Source of the DNA: Alkaliphilus sp. NP8 | Lineage (GTDB): Bacteria; Bacillota; Clostridia; Peptostreptococcales; Natronincolaceae | Direction: 5' to 3' | Assembly: GCA_015978205.1 (NCBI GenBank) | Contig: JADWMM010000004.1 | Location: 1 to 46,539, forward strand | Length of the DNA: 46,539 nt | In this document: positions 1 to 9,207 of the stretch, in pieces | Layout: each line of letters begins with the position of its first letter | Numbering within the stretch: the stretch's first letter is position 1 | Program-made: the position numbers and the translations under genes | Notes under the pieces: generated by a model | Seen by the model: only the letters and a program-made list of their open reading frames with translations | Database searches by the model: none | Told to the model about the DNA's origin: nothing

Positions 1-84
<84 letters not shown>

Positions 85-369
85 ATTGCGCTGTTGCTAT
101 CGCAACGCTCCATGTCGCACTCAATTTTAAAGTATTCACTTTAAAATTTCAAGTGCTCAAAATTGATTGCTCTTTTGAACATCTGGGTTCCATTTAAAAT
201 GGATTTCTCATTTAATAAATTAAATGAATTCAGCATTTTGCTGTTTTGGTATCTTGCATAAAATCAAAGATTTTAGCAATTACCGTTTTTGGCTTAATCT
301 ATACTGTTTAGTTTTCAAAGACCTCTTTAGCGGCTTTCGCCACGTCGCTTTGTTTCGGCGACAATAACT
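85..369 (-). promoter_or_regulatory. rRNA operon leader with boxA-like element and hairpins
   Basis: This is the transcribed spacer between the rRNA promoters and 16S. Just after the proximal promoter the transcript can form a GTCGC/GCGAC hairpin and a GGC-GAAA-GCC tetraloop hairpin (about 332-363). These are followed by AGGTCTTTGAAAACT (310-324), the boxA/antitermination-like element usual in Firmicutes rRNA leaders. Nearer 16S there are further short inverted repeats (around 90-115 and 125-150), probably part of the pre-16S processing stem. Assignment of the boxA role is from family knowledge. Confidence 0.6.
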
Positions 370-398
370 ACTATATCATCTTTGTCGTTTCTTGTCAA
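370..398 (-). promoter_or_regulatory. rRNA promoter P2 (proximal)
   Basis: On the minus strand there is a perfect -35 TTGACA (393-398), a 17-bp spacer and a -10 TATAGT (370-375), placed to transcribe the 16S leader. It shares the same hexamers and spacer length with the distal promoter, which supports tandem rRNA promoters. Confidence 0.85.
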
Positions 399-486
399 TA
401 CTTTTTTGAAATTTATTTTTTTAAGTTGTTATTTGAAACTTAAAATCAAAACTCAAAATTTATGTTAACTTGTGACGACTTCTATT

Positions 487-515
487 ACTATATCACTATT
501 TAAAACCATTGTCAA
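487..515 (-). promoter_or_regulatory. rRNA promoter P1 (distal)
   Basis: On the minus strand there is a -35 TTGACA (510-515), a 17-bp spacer and a -10 TATAGT (487-492), 117 bp upstream of the second copy. The flanks are AT-rich, as expected of an UP element. Confidence 0.85.
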
Positions 516-575
516 TAGTTTAATTCAAAAAAAGTTTTAGAGTAAGATATATTTTATTCTGCAATAAACAAATGA

Positions 576-617
576 ATAGAACCTTACTAATTTAGCTATT
601 TGTTAGTAAGGTTCTAT
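576..617 (-). terminator. Terminator downstream of lysS
   Basis: A perfect 15-bp inverted repeat (576-590 with 603-617) with a 12-nt loop starts 18 bp after the lysS stop. Only a weak T-rich stretch follows on the minus strand, but the position between lysS and the rRNA promoters makes a terminator the simplest reading. Confidence 0.7.
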
Positions 618-634
618 ATTATATATACTATACT

Positions 635-2116
635 TTATTTAGACTCTACTGGTTTCATTGTAGGGAATAATAATACATCACGAATAGATGGAGAGTCTGT
701 TAATAACATCATTAAACGATCTACACCTATTCCTAAACCTCCTGTAGGAGGTAGCCCTACCTCTATAGCATTCAAGAAATCTTCGTCTAACATGTGTGCT
801 TCATCATCTCCAGCTTCACGCTGTGCTAATTGATCCATAAATCTTTGACGCTGATCAATAGGATCATTAAGCTCTGAAAATGCATTTGCTATTTCCCAAG
901 TGTTAACAAATGCTTCAAAACGATTTGTAAGTTCAGGGTTTTCAGGATTACGTTTTGCTAAAGGAGATACTTCCACTGGGTGTTGAGTAATAAAAGTAGG
1001 TTGTATTAAATGTTTTTCTCCATACTCCTCAAACACTTCACTTATAATATGTCCCTTTTTCATTCCAGGCTTAACTTCAATACCTAATTTTTTAGCTACT
1101 TCAATAGCTTCTTCATCTGTTTTAATTTCATTAAAATCTACATCAGCATATTGTTTACATGCATCTATCATAGTCATTCTATTCCAAGGTGGTGTAAAAT
1201 CTATTTCTACTCCTTGGTAATCAATTTTAGTAGTTCCTAAAGCTTTTTCTGCAGCATAGGCTACTATATTTTCTGTAATTTCCATCATATCATTATAATC
1301 GGCATAAGCTTCATACAGTTCAATAGTTGTAAATTCTGGATTATGCTTAACAGACATTCCTTCATTTCTAAATAATCTACCTATTTCATATACACGATCA
1401 ATACCACCAACTATTAATCTTTTTAAGTGTAGTTCAGTAGCTATTCTAAGGTACATATCAATATCTAATGTATTATGGTGTGTAATAAAAGGTTTAGCAT
1501 TAGCTCCACCTGCAATCGGGCTAAGTATAGGAGTTTCAACCTCTAAATATCCTCTGTTATCTAAAAATTCTCTTATAGCTTTTATAGCTTTAGAACGAAT
1601 AAAGAAAGTGTTTTTCACTTCCGGATTAACTATTAGATCTACATATCTTTGTCTATATCTTAAATCAGGATCTTTTAGTCCATGGAATTTTTCTGGTAAT
1701 ATTTGAATAGATTTTGTTAGTAATCTTATTTCATTAGCTTTAACAGAAACTTCCCCTCTTTTAGTTTTAAAAACTTCTCCCTTTATTTCTAATATATCTC
1801 CTATATCATAAGTAGTGAAAAGGTTATAGCATTCATCTCCGATTCTGTCTTCTCTTATGTATGCTTGCATTTGACCGTCTTTATCTTGTATATTAATGAA
1901 AGTCGCCTTACCGTGACCTCTTTTAGTCATTAATCTACCGGCAACCGTTACATCTTTTCCTTCAAGATTTTCAAAATCTTCCTTTATTTCCTTACTATAG
2001 TGAGTAACATTCACTTTTTCAATTTTAAAAGGGTCCTTTCCTATTTCTTGCAAGTGATTCAATTTATCTCTACGTATTTTCAAGAGCTCATTCAAATTTT
2101 GTTCTTCATTCATCAT
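635..2116 (-). CDS. lysS: Lysyl-tRNA synthetase, class II
   Basis: It charges tRNA-Lys with lysine in the cytoplasm. The protein is 493 residues, normal for bacterial LysRS. An OB-fold anticodon-binding domain spans about 55-135. The class II catalytic core follows, with motif 2 ([13 protein letters not shown], about 241-253, then [14 protein letters not shown]) and motif 3 ([13 protein letters not shown] near 460). The gene starts with two consecutive ATG codons and the first is used here. A GGGGGA Shine-Dalgarno lies about 9 nt upstream. It follows greA by 17 bp, so the two are co-transcribed from the promoter at 2808-2836, a common Firmicutes pairing. A 15-bp hairpin after the stop separates it from the rRNA operon. 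Confidence 0.97.
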   Translation of the reverse strand: MMNEEQNLNELLKIRRDKLNHLQEIGKDPFKIEKVNVTHYSKEIKEDFENLEGKDVTVAGRLMTKRGHGKATFINIQDKDGQMQAYIREDRIGDECYNLFTTYDIGDILEIKGEVFKTKRGEVSVKANEIRLLTKSIQILPEKFHGLKDPDLRYRQRYVDLIVNPEVKNTFFIRSKAIKAIREFLDNRGYLEVETPILSPIAGGANAKPFITHHNTLDIDMYLRIATELHLKRLIVGGIDRVYEIGRLFRNEGMSVKHNPEFTTIELYEAYADYNDMMEITENIVAYAAEKALGTTKIDYQGVEIDFTPPWNRMTMIDACKQYADVDFNEIKTDEEAIEVAKKLGIEVKPGMKKGHIISEVFEEYGEKHLIQPTFITQHPVEVSPLAKRNPENPELTNRFEAFVNTWEIANAFSELNDPIDQRQRFMDQLAQREAGDDEAHMLDEDFLNAIEVGLPPTGGLGIGVDRLMMLLTDSPSIRDVLLFPTMKPVESK

Positions 2117-2133
2117 TGGTAAATTCCCCCAAA

Positions 2134-2610
2134 CTATCTTGTAATTTTCAACACTTCATACTTAGTAACTCCATCTGGAATTTGAACTTCTACAATATCA
2201 CCGATTTTAGATCCTATTAAAGCTGATCCTACTGGAGATTCATTAGATATTTTAAGTTCATATGGATCTGCTTCCGTCGATCCAACTATAGTATACTCTA
2301 TAGTTTCATCAAATTCTAAATCTTTAACCTGCACAATTGCACCTACATTTACAACATCAGTTTTAATATTTTTTTCATCTATTACAACAGCTTTTCTAAG
2401 CATGTTTTCAAGTTTATTTATTCTTTCTTCTACCTGAGCTTGTTCATTTTTAGCTTCATCATACTCAGAGTTTTCGCTTAAATCACCAAAAGAAATAGCT
2501 TGCTTTATTTTTTCAGCAACCTCTCTTCTTTTTACAGTTTTAAGCATTTCTAACTCGTCTTCTATTTTCTTTAACCCCTGTGGTGTTAACACAACTTCTT
2601 TGTCTACCAT
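2134..2610 (-). CDS. greA: Transcription elongation factor GreA
   Basis: It rescues backtracked RNA polymerase by stimulating cleavage of the nascent transcript 3' end. At 158 residues it has the usual length. The N-terminal coiled coil (about 1-75) carries the family signature [16 protein letters not shown] with its acidic tip. The C-terminal FKBP-like domain includes [24 protein letters not shown] lies 5-6 nt before the ATG. It is the first gene of the greA-lysS operon. Confidence 0.97.
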   Translation of the reverse strand: MVDKEVVLTPQGLKKIEDELEMLKTVKRREVAEKIKQAISFGDLSENSEYDEAKNEQAQVEERINKLENMLRKAVVIDEKNIKTDVVNVGAIVQVKDLEFDETIEYTIVGSTEADPYELKISNESPVGSALIGSKIGDIVEVQIPDGVTKYEVLKITR

Positions 2611-2807
2611 TTAACCTCTCTCCTCATCCTCAATTAATAATATAATCTAAATATATATTTTTATATTTACCTATCCTTATGATGTTAGTTCATAATATAT
2701 GTTTCTTTAAATATTTTATGCATTTTTACTTTATAAAATATTTTTCCGTTAGAGTTTTTAATGGACATTTAAAATTTAATTTAAATTTCTGTAAATACAT
2801 TGTACAT

Positions 2808-2836
2808 ATTATAGAATAGTCAATATTAAATGTCAA
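2808..2836 (-). promoter_or_regulatory. Promoter of greA-lysS
   Basis: The minus strand has a perfect -35 TTGACA (2831-2836), exactly 17 bp, and a perfect -10 TATAAT (2808-2813), about 200 bp upstream of the greA ATG. The transcript would have a long AT-rich leader (2611-2800) in which I see no known riboswitch. Confidence 0.85.
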
Positions 2837-2862
2837 GTAAAAACAATATCTTCAAATTCATA

Positions 2863-3786
2863 TTATATAACTCTTTCAAATTCATTTAAATTTTCTATTC
2901 TAGGTTTTAAATCAATCTTATTTAAAATGCTGTTATACTCATATTCACTAGCTTCTTTTTCTATTAATTTAAGTAAAGTGATTATTACTCCTTCAATAAC
3001 ATTAGTTCCAAAGGACCTACCAGCAAATTCTGGCGTAGTAGTAATAAGTTTATTTACACCTTTACCTTTTAACATGGTTACATCTTCACTTGTAACTGTA
3101 TTGGTTATTATAATCTTACCTTTCATATTATTAGGCATAAATCTTTTAATATAATGAAAATCTCCTGATATAATTTCTGCTTCATTAAAATACTTAATAA
3201 ATCGATTTGATACAGTTATATTTTGCTTTTCTCCTGTAGGATATAACAAATTAAAAGGTAGCTTAGAAGCTATAGGAGCAACTACATTTGCCACTTTATT
3301 TAAACTCTTCAATGAGTATAAAGGCTTATCTATTCCTAAAGTAAACATTAAGTCTCCTAAAATCAATTTAGAATTGTAATACTCTAAAGACTCTGCCATA
3401 CCAAAACGATCCATACCGCTGGTTACGAGTACTTTCTTTCGATTAAAATCTATTTCTTTATTTTCTTGAAGATATTTAATAACTCTTCTTTCCAATGTGT
3501 TCTTTAAACCTGATCCATCAACAATAGGTGTGATTTTTGCTGCATTTTTAAGTTTTAAAGCTTCTCTAATAATATATGATTTATTACCTGATTTTATATA
3601 CAAATCAATACCACCTAGTCCTATTGCATCTACTTTACCATCATTTTTCTTTATTAAATCAATAGCTTTATTTATACTTCCATTTGTACCAATGCGTTCT
3701 ATAAAAAACTTCTCTCCCATTATTTTTGTTTCTACACAATGGTTTCTTTTAGAACTTCCAATACTTACACTAATTACTTTTTGCAT
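2863..3786 (-). CDS. Conserved protein of uncertain function (family often labelled quinate 5-dehydrogenase)
   Basis: The protein is 307 residues and probably soluble, with no signal peptide or membrane segment. It opens with SVSIGSSKRNH and has glycine-rich stretches (DAIGLGGIDLYI, VTSGMDRFGMAE). Near the C-terminus is an acidic-aromatic TTTPEFAGRSFGTNVIEG. I recall database entries with this opening named 'quinate 5-dehydrogenase', but I see no canonical Rossmann GxGxxG, so that label should not be taken as function. It lies 66 bp downstream of dusB and is probably co-transcribed with it. An AGGAGG-type site precedes the ATG. Confidence that this is a real gene is high; the function is open. 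Confidence 0.75.
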   Translation of the reverse strand: MQKVISVSIGSSKRNHCVETKIMGEKFFIERIGTNGSINKAIDLIKKNDGKVDAIGLGGIDLYIKSGNKSYIIREALKLKNAAKITPIVDGSGLKNTLERRVIKYLQENKEIDFNRKKVLVTSGMDRFGMAESLEYYNSKLILGDLMFTLGIDKPLYSLKSLNKVANVVAPIASKLPFNLLYPTGEKQNITVSNRFIKYFNEAEIISGDFHYIKRFMPNNMKGKIIITNTVTSEDVTMLKGKGVNKLITTTPEFAGRSFGTNVIEGVIITLLKLIEKEASEYEYNSILNKIDLKPRIENLNEFERVI

Positions 3787-3852
3787 AATATAACCTCCTG
3801 TCTAAGGAAAATACATTTCTATTATTACCCTTTACCAGAAGGTTATTCTAAT

Positions 3853-4827
3853 CTACATTTCTATTCCTTCTCTTTTTAAATAATTATACAATATATCTTC
3901 TATTCCAGCTCTGGAGTCTATCTTATTTATTTCATTTCTAAGGCTAGCTGTATTTCTCAATCCTTTTAAATACCAAGCAATATGCTTTCTCATTTCTCGA
4001 ATTCCAACATATTCGCCTTTATGTTCAACTACTAAATTCATATGCTTTAATGCCATAAGCACTTTTTCCTTTACTGTAGGTTCGGGTAAAAGCTCTCCAC
4101 TTTCCATATAATATGCCATTCTTTTAAATATCCAAGGATTACCCTGACTACCTCGCCCTATCATAATACCGTCACAATTAGTTTCCCTTAATAGGTTTAT
4201 TCCATCTTCAACTGTAAACACATCTCCATTTCCTATAACAGGAATAGTTAATGCCTCTTTTACCTTTCTAATAATACCCCAATCAGCTTTTCCAGAATAA
4301 AATTGTTCTCGTGTTCTACCATGTATAGCCAAAGCTTTTGCACCATTTTCTTCAATAACTTTTGCTATTTCAACTGCATTAATATTATTATCATCCCAAC
4401 CTTTACGTATTTTAACCGTAACAGGCTTTATAGATTCTTTAACTACAGCTTTAACAACTTCACCAGCTAACTTAGGGTTTTTCATAAGCGCACTTCCATC
4501 TCCATTTTTTACTATTTTAGGAGTGGGACAACCCATATTAATATCTAGAGTAGCATTTTCACGACCATTAAGAATATATGCGGCCTTTGCCATAACTTCT
4601 GGCTCTGAACCAAATATCTGAAGAGCAACTGGTTTTTCTTCAGGTTTTATCTTTAGTAAATTCTCAGTTTTCTTATCGTTATAATACAATCCTTTAGCAC
4701 TGACCATTTCTGTATATACCATTCCGCAATTCATTTCTTTGCAAATTAATCTAAAAGAAAGATCTGTAACTCCTGCCATTGGAGCTAAAAAAACAGAATT
4801 ATCTAATGTTAGTTTATCTATTTTCAT
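3853..4827 (-). CDS. dusB: tRNA-dihydrouridine synthase, DusB type
   Basis: This FMN-dependent enzyme reduces uridine to dihydrouridine in tRNA. The 324 residues form a TIM barrel followed by a small helical domain. Visible signatures are LAPMAGVTDLSFR near the N-terminus, DINMGCPTPKI with the catalytic Cys, the FMN-contacting HGRTREQFYSGKADW, VIGNGDV, and IMIGRGSQGNPW. Length and motifs fit the single DusB enzyme typical of Firmicutes. The start is an ATG; the 4828-4860 leader has a weak GAGGTGAT site before it. Confidence 0.95.
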   Translation of the reverse strand: MKIDKLTLDNSVFLAPMAGVTDLSFRLICKEMNCGMVYTEMVSAKGLYYNDKKTENLLKIKPEEKPVALQIFGSEPEVMAKAAYILNGRENATLDINMGCPTPKIVKNGDGSALMKNPKLAGEVVKAVVKESIKPVTVKIRKGWDDNNINAVEIAKVIEENGAKALAIHGRTREQFYSGKADWGIIRKVKEALTIPVIGNGDVFTVEDGINLLRETNCDGIMIGRGSQGNPWIFKRMAYYMESGELLPEPTVKEKVLMALKHMNLVVEHKGEYVGIREMRKHIAWYLKGLRNTASLRNEINKIDSRAGIEDILYNYLKREGIEM

Positions 4828-4894
4828 ATTGTTATCACCTCAAACGCAATATTTTATTATATATGTAAAAAACTTTGTTTATAATATGCACAAT

Positions 4895-4919
4895 AAAAGC
4901 CAGGTTTACACCCGGCTTT
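4895..4919 (-). terminator. Terminator of the coaX transcript
   Basis: A hairpin (AAAGCCGGG / CCTGGCTTT, one G-T wobble, 6-nt loop) begins immediately after the coaX stop and is followed on the minus strand by a T-rich run. It separates the vitamin-uptake/coaX unit from dusB. Confidence 0.7.
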
Positions 4920-4921
4920 CA

Positions 4922-5716
4922 TTACTTAATTTCTTTCTTTTGTCTCTCATCTCTATTTCGTCTATAAATAATATTCAAACCTTCTAGGGATATAAACTTA
5001 TCCACTATATCTATACTATCTGTCTCACTTGCTATTAAGTTAGATAAGCCTCCTGTAGCTATTACTTTGCAATTTTTACAGTTAATTTCTTTTTTCATCT
5101 TTTCAATAATATGATCTACTAAACCAACGTAACCATATATTATCCCAGCTTGCATACTACTAACTGTATCTTTGCAAATTACTTTGCCTGGTTTCTCAAG
5201 TTCCACCCTAGGGAGCTTTGCAGCTTTTTCAAAAAGAGCTTCACTGGAGATTTTAATACCAGGTGCAATAGTACCACCTAGATATTCTCCTTTTTCTGAA
5301 ATAGCACAAAATGTTGTTGCTGTTCCAAAATCCACTATTACTAATGGTCCTCTATATTTTTCATATGCTGCAACAGCATTAACAATTCTATCAGCACCTA
5401 CTTGCTTAGGATTATCATATTTTATATTCATTCCTGTTTTTACGCCAGGTCCTATTATTAAAGGTTCTACCTTAAAAAGCTTTCTAGATGCATGTTCCAA
5501 AGAATACATAATATTTGGAACTACTGAAGATATAATAACATCTTCTATATCATCAACATCTAGTTTTATATATTGAAAAAACTGATGTATAATCATACTA
5601 TATTCGTCAGAAGTTTTTTCTTTATCTGTTCCAACCCTAAAGTAATCTATTAATTCTTCTTCCTTATAAATACCTAGTACAATATTTGTATTACCTACAT
5701 CGAAAACGGCTATCAT
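4922..5716 (-). CDS. coaX: Type III pantothenate kinase
   Basis: It phosphorylates pantothenate, the first step of coenzyme A synthesis. This class is not feedback-inhibited by CoA. The 264 residues have the ASKHA-fold signatures: phosphate-binding [12 protein letters not shown] at 6-17, [16 protein letters not shown], the second phosphate motif [11 protein letters not shown], and GGTIAPGI. The length is normal. It follows the ECF S-component gene by about 30 bp, probably in one transcript. That pairing is the main reason to propose pantothenate as the transporter's substrate. Confidence 0.95.
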   Translation of the reverse strand: MIAVFDVGNTNIVLGIYKEEELIDYFRVGTDKEKTSDEYSMIIHQFFQYIKLDVDDIEDVIISSVVPNIMYSLEHASRKLFKVEPLIIGPGVKTGMNIKYDNPKQVGADRIVNAVAAYEKYRGPLVIVDFGTATTFCAISEKGEYLGGTIAPGIKISSEALFEKAAKLPRVELEKPGKVICKDTVSSMQAGIIYGYVGLVDHIIEKMKKEINCKNCKVIATGGLSNLIASETDSIDIVDKFISLEGLNIIYRRNRDERQKKEIK

Positions 5717-5747
5717 CTGTTCACCTTCTTAAATTACTATATATTTA

Positions 5748-6257
5748 TTATATTTTGTAGTCTTTCAATCCCTTCATAACTATATACACTATAACAGAAG
5801 AAACTATAGCTTCTGTAGTTCCATTTAGTACTGCAACACCTGCTGCTGCACTAAAAGGAAGATATCCTCTTAAATATACCATAGACATAACTCCTACAGT
5901 GTTAGTTAATGTACCTATTATAGCCGCAGGGACAGAATGCTTAAATGCTTTATACGTATAATAAGTCATAACACCTATTAACAACCTGGGCAGTATGGAT
6001 ACTAAAGGATCTGCAAAGAAAGGGGATCCTACTCTTATGAAACTACTTACACCAAATATTAAACCTATTATAGTTCCTATCTTGGGTCCACCTATTATTG
6101 CTCCGATAATAACCGGAATATGCATAGTCGTTGCATTAACTCCAAGTATTGGTATAGGTATATAGCCTATTGGAGTCATACTTAAAACAACTGAAAATGC
6201 ACCTAACATACCAGCGATTGTTACTTTTTTTGTTGACATTTTTGTACTTTGAATCAT
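5748..6257 (-). CDS. ECF transporter substrate-binding (S) component, probably pantothenate
   Basis: This integral membrane protein has about six hydrophobic segments and 169 residues, typical of ECF S subunits that dock on a shared energizing EcfT/EcfA module. The first segment carries the AAxxA-like face (MLGAFSVVLSM). The family-like NATTMHIPVIIGAIIGGPK and SILPRLLIGVMTYY follow. The open frame extends to a GTG at 6284, but the ATG at 6257 is preferred because GGAGGTGG lies 6 nt upstream. The substrate is inferred from coaX directly downstream (PanT-like); a different vitamin is possible. It is preceded by a structured leader, suggesting riboswitch-like control. No EcfA/EcfT genes are in the window. 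Confidence 0.75.
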   Translation of the reverse strand: MIQSTKMSTKKVTIAGMLGAFSVVLSMTPIGYIPIPILGVNATTMHIPVIIGAIIGGPKIGTIIGLIFGVSSFIRVGSPFFADPLVSILPRLLIGVMTYYTYKAFKHSVPAAIIGTLTNTVGVMSMVYLRGYLPFSAAAGVAVLNGTTEAIVSSVIVYIVMKGLKDYKI

Positions 6258-6357
6258 TTCGCCACCTCCGTTCCAGCTCTTCACAGATGCCGGACTTTTA
6301 AATTTTTAAACTTCTTTACTGCTTTAGTCTGGCTCAAAATTGATACCAGCTAATTTA
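6258..6357 (-). ncRNA. Structured 5' leader of the ECF S-component gene, riboswitch candidate
   Basis: About 100 nt separate the predicted transcription start from the ATG. The transcript can form CTGG-(TCA/TGA)-CCAG, then later CCGGC...GCTGG ending just before the GGAGGTGG ribosome site. The AGCTGG of the second hairpin could instead pair with the CCAG of the first, so two exclusive folds are possible. I compared it by eye with TPP, FMN, THF, preQ1, cobalamin and lysine riboswitch cores and found no match. The class is unassigned. Confidence 0.4.
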
Positions 6358-6364
6358 CCTTACC

Positions 6365-6393
6365 ATTTTATCAGTTTAGAATTTATATTGCAA
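6365..6393 (-). promoter_or_regulatory. Promoter of the ECF S component-coaX unit
   Basis: The minus strand has a -35 TTGCAA (6388-6393), a 17-bp spacer and a -10 TAAAAT (6365-6370), placing the start near 6358 and giving a ~100-nt leader. Four of six bases match at -35 and five of six at -10. Confidence 0.55.
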
Positions 6394-6453
6394 TAATTAT
6401 GTTAATGATTAAATAAACACAAAATTCATACATTTTGTTAGGTAAAATATATA

Positions 6454-7434
6454 TTATATGTACCCGTTTTCTCCTCTAATGGAAACCTCTCCAGATGAAA
6501 TTAATTCTTTATTACAATTCTCATTTTCTATTACTAACATTCCTTCATTATCTATTTCTATTGCTTTGGCTCTTTTTTCTTTTTTCCCTTGAATAATTCT
6601 AATTTCTTTCCCTAAAACAGCAGAATATTTTTTTGCTATTTCTAATGTATGTTCTAAGTTTAACTCCTTAATAAATAAATTATATAATTTCTCAAATTCT
6701 TCTAAAATTTTAATTACTATTTCTTTCCTATCTACTTTTTTGTTTCCTTCTATATATAAAGATGTAGCTTTTTCCTTTAAATCATCTGAAAACTTAACTG
6801 TATTAACATTAATACCTATTCCTATAACAATATAGCTAATTTCATTTAATTCTCCTGCCATCTCTGTTAAAATTCCACAAACTTTTTTGCCATTAACTAC
6901 TATATCATTAGGCCACTTAATTAATGCATTTAACCCCGTTACTTCTCTAATAGCTTTACATACAGACGCAGCAGCTATTTGGGTCATTTTTACACCTTCA
7001 GTAGGCTGTAGATCTGGTTTTAAAACTAAGCTCATCCATATTCCTGTACCTTTTGAAGATTGCCACTCTTTTCCTCTTCTACCTCTACCCTCTAATTGTT
7101 CTTCACTTAAAATAACCGTTCCACTTTTCAAACTATCAGCTTTCTCTTTGCCATAACTATTTGTAGAATTTATACTTTCAAAATAAAGTACTTCCTTACC
7201 TATATTATTATTAAAAAGACGTACTTTTATTTCTTCTGGAAAAAGCTTATCTTCCATTTCTAAAAGTCTATAGCCTTTCCTATGAGCAGTTTCAATATTA
7301 TATCCTTCTTCTCTAAGAGTATTAATATGTTTCCATATAGCAGTTCTGGAAACATTTAGCTTAATTCTAAGGTCTTCTCCCGATATATAACTTCCTTTGT
7401 TATTATATAATTCCTCCAATATTCTGTTCCTCAT
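6454..7434 (-). CDS. birA: Bifunctional biotin-protein ligase and biotin repressor BirA
   Basis: It attaches biotin to carrier proteins, and its N-terminal winged helix (about 1-60, SRTAIWKHINTLREEGY) allows repression of biotin genes. Catalytic motifs are the adenylate loop GRGRRGKEWQS (about 115-125), KWPNDI(VV)NGKKVCGIL, and IGIGINVN. A C-terminal SH3-like domain ends the 326-residue protein. AGGGAGTG lies 8 nt before the ATG. The obvious client in this window is the biotin carrier encoded at 8755-9141. No clear BirA operator was found upstream of that operon. Confidence 0.95.
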   Translation of the reverse strand: MRNRILEELYNNKGSYISGEDLRIKLNVSRTAIWKHINTLREEGYNIETAHRKGYRLLEMEDKLFPEEIKVRLFNNNIGKEVLYFESINSTNSYGKEKADSLKSGTVILSEEQLEGRGRRGKEWQSSKGTGIWMSLVLKPDLQPTEGVKMTQIAAASVCKAIREVTGLNALIKWPNDIVVNGKKVCGILTEMAGELNEISYIVIGIGINVNTVKFSDDLKEKATSLYIEGNKKVDRKEIVIKILEEFEKLYNLFIKELNLEHTLEIAKKYSAVLGKEIRIIQGKKEKRAKAIEIDNEGMLVIENENCNKELISSGEVSIRGENGYI

Positions 7435-7557
7435 TTTTTTTCACTCCCTTTAAACATTCGTATACTTAGCTTTAGTCATTAATATAAGCAAACAACTCTA
7501 ATATTTAATATCTATAACATTTATGGTTAATTATATTCTACAATATAGTTAACAAAT

Positions 7558-7590
7558 AAAAAAGATACGATTAAAAACCGTATCTTTTTT
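7558..7590 (-). terminator. Terminator of the methylmalonyl-CoA operon
   Basis: An AAAGATACG/CGTATCTTT stem with an A-rich loop is followed by a T run on the minus strand, 14 bp after the last gene of the operon. Confidence 0.85.
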
Positions 7591-7603
7591 ATTAATATTT
7601 AAC

Positions 7604-8719
7604 TTAACCGAATAGTGTTAGTAGTATTCCTGCTGAAACAGCTGACCCAATTACGCCTGCCACATTAGGTCCCATAGCATGCATTAATAAGAAATTATTA
7701 GGATTCTCTTTTTGTCCAACAGTTTGGGATACTCTAGCTGCCATTGGTACTGCAGAAACTCCTGCTGACCCTATAAGTGGATTTATTGGCTTGTTAGTTA
7801 ACTTATTCATTAACTTTGCAAGTAATACTCCACATGCTGTACCTACTCCAAATGCAACTATACCTAAACCAATTATTTTAAGAGTTTGTAGTTTTAAAAA
7901 TTGGTCTGCACTGGCTGTTGCACCAACACTTACACCTAAAAGTATAGTTACAATATTCATAAGCTCATTCTGTGCTGTTTTAGATAATCTTTCTGTTACT
8001 CCTGATTCTTTAAATAAGTTTCCAAGCATTAACATACCAACTAGTCCAGTTGCACTTGGAACTATTAAAGAAACTAAAATAGTAACTACAATAGGAAATA
8101 TTACTTTTTCAGTTTTTGAAACAGGTCTTAACTGCTCCATTTTAATTAATCGCTCTTCCTTAGTAGTAAGAAATTTCATAATTGGAGGCTGAATAATGGG
8201 AACAAGTGCCATATAAGAATAAGCTGCAACAGCTATTGGTCCTAAAAGTTCAGGAGCTAGCTGAGAAGTTAAAAATATAGCCGTAGGTCCATCTGCACCA
8301 CCGATAATTCCAATAGACGCAGCCTCTGCTGCACTAAATCCAGTTAAACTGGCTCCAATAAACGTAAAAAATATTCCTGCCTGTGCCGCTGCTCCTAAAA
8401 ATAAACTTTTAGGATTGGCAATCAGTGGACCAAAATCTGTCATAGCCCCTACTCCTAAGAATATAAGAGGAGGGAAAATTCCTGTTTTAATTCCTGCATT
8501 ATAAATATAGTAAATCAATCCTCCCTCATCCATAATTCCAGAACCAGGTAGGTTCGCAAGTAACATACCAAAACCAATAGGCACTAGTAAAAGTGGTTCG
8601 AACTTTTTAACAATAGCAAGATAAAATAGAACACAGGAAACGATTATCATCAAAAACTGGCCACCAGTCATATTTAGAAAGCCTGTGGTCTGTAAAAATT
8701 GCGAAATTATATCAAGCAT
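7604..8719 (-). CDS. mmdB: Na+-translocating methylmalonyl-CoA decarboxylase, beta subunit
   Basis: This membrane subunit decarboxylates carboxybiotin and drives sodium export across the cytoplasmic membrane. The 371-residue hydrophobic protein has the OadB/MmdB/GcdB signatures. [20 protein letters not shown] holds the conserved Asp of the sodium path, followed by [16 protein letters not shown] second conserved half contains [18 protein letters not shown] and [28 protein letters not shown] lies 6 nt before the ATG. It is the last gene of the operon, with an intrinsic terminator after it. Substrate specificity comes from the alpha subunit and operon partners, because beta subunits of oxaloacetate, glutaconyl-CoA and malonate pumps look alike. 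Confidence 0.95.
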   Translation of the reverse strand: MLDIISQFLQTTGFLNMTGGQFLMIIVSCVLFYLAIVKKFEPLLLVPIGFGMLLANLPGSGIMDEGGLIYYIYNAGIKTGIFPPLIFLGVGAMTDFGPLIANPKSLFLGAAAQAGIFFTFIGASLTGFSAAEAASIGIIGGADGPTAIFLTSQLAPELLGPIAVAAYSYMALVPIIQPPIMKFLTTKEERLIKMEQLRPVSKTEKVIFPIVVTILVSLIVPSATGLVGMLMLGNLFKESGVTERLSKTAQNELMNIVTILLGVSVGATASADQFLKLQTLKIIGLGIVAFGVGTACGVLLAKLMNKLTNKPINPLIGSAGVSAVPMAARVSQTVGQKENPNNFLLMHAMGPNVAGVIGSAVSAGILLTLFG

Positions 8720-8754
8720 TTGTGCATCTCCTTTCGATCGTTTTAGGTCATATA

Positions 8755-9141
8755 CTATTTAAGTGATACTAAAACATCTCCACCGTTTACTGAATCACCT
8801 TCAGAAACATGAATAGATGCAACTACACCGTCAGCTGGTGATACGATTTCATTTTCCATTTTCATAGCTTCTAATATTAATAGTACATCTCCAGATTTAA
8901 CTTCTTGACCTTCTTTAGCTTCAATCTTCCATACATTACCTGGCATTGGAGCTTCTACAGTAGTAGCACCTGCTGGGGCTGCTGTAGGTTTAGGTTTTGA
9001 TTCTTGCTTTGGTTTTGCTTTTGGTGCTGGTTTTGGTGTTGGAGCCGCTGCTCTTGGTGCAGGTGCTGGAGCCCCATCTTTAATTTCTTCAACTTCTACA
9101 TCATAAGAAACACCATTTACAGATATATTAAACTTTCTCAT
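8755..9141 (-). CDS. mmdC: Biotin carboxyl carrier subunit of methylmalonyl-CoA decarboxylase
   Basis: It carries the carboxyl group on biotin from the alpha subunit to the membrane subunit. The 128 residues have three parts: a short N-terminal segment, a flexible Ala/Pro/Lys-rich linker (about 26-60) and a C-terminal biotinyl domain. The canonical EAMKMENE (Lys is biotinylated) lies near residue 93, with a preceding [11 protein letters not shown]. An AGGAGG-type site precedes the ATG. It lies between the OadG-like gene and mmdB. Confidence 0.96.
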   Translation of the reverse strand: MRKFNISVNGVSYDVEVEEIKDGAPAPAPRAAAPTPKPAPKAKPKQESKPKPTAAPAGATTVEAPMPGNVWKIEAKEGQEVKSGDVLLILEAMKMENEIVSPADGVVASIHVSEGDSVNGGDVLVSLK

Positions 9142-9207
9142 AGTATAATTCCTCCTTAAAATAGTTTTAATTATAGGATTTCATCTTAATATAGACTTTC
9201 AATAATA

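Noticed and set aside
600-833. 77-residue plus-strand frame at the 3' end of lysS
   Set aside because: It is antisense to a well-conserved lysS C-terminus and begins inside the terminator hairpin.
2611-2862. T-box leader for greA-lysS
   Set aside because: No T-box sequence (TGGNACCGCG) or specifier stem is present between the promoter and greA.
6258-6357. THF, preQ1, TPP, FMN or cobalamin riboswitch
   Set aside because: None of the conserved cores of these classes could be found by eye in the leader. It is kept only as an unassigned structured leader.
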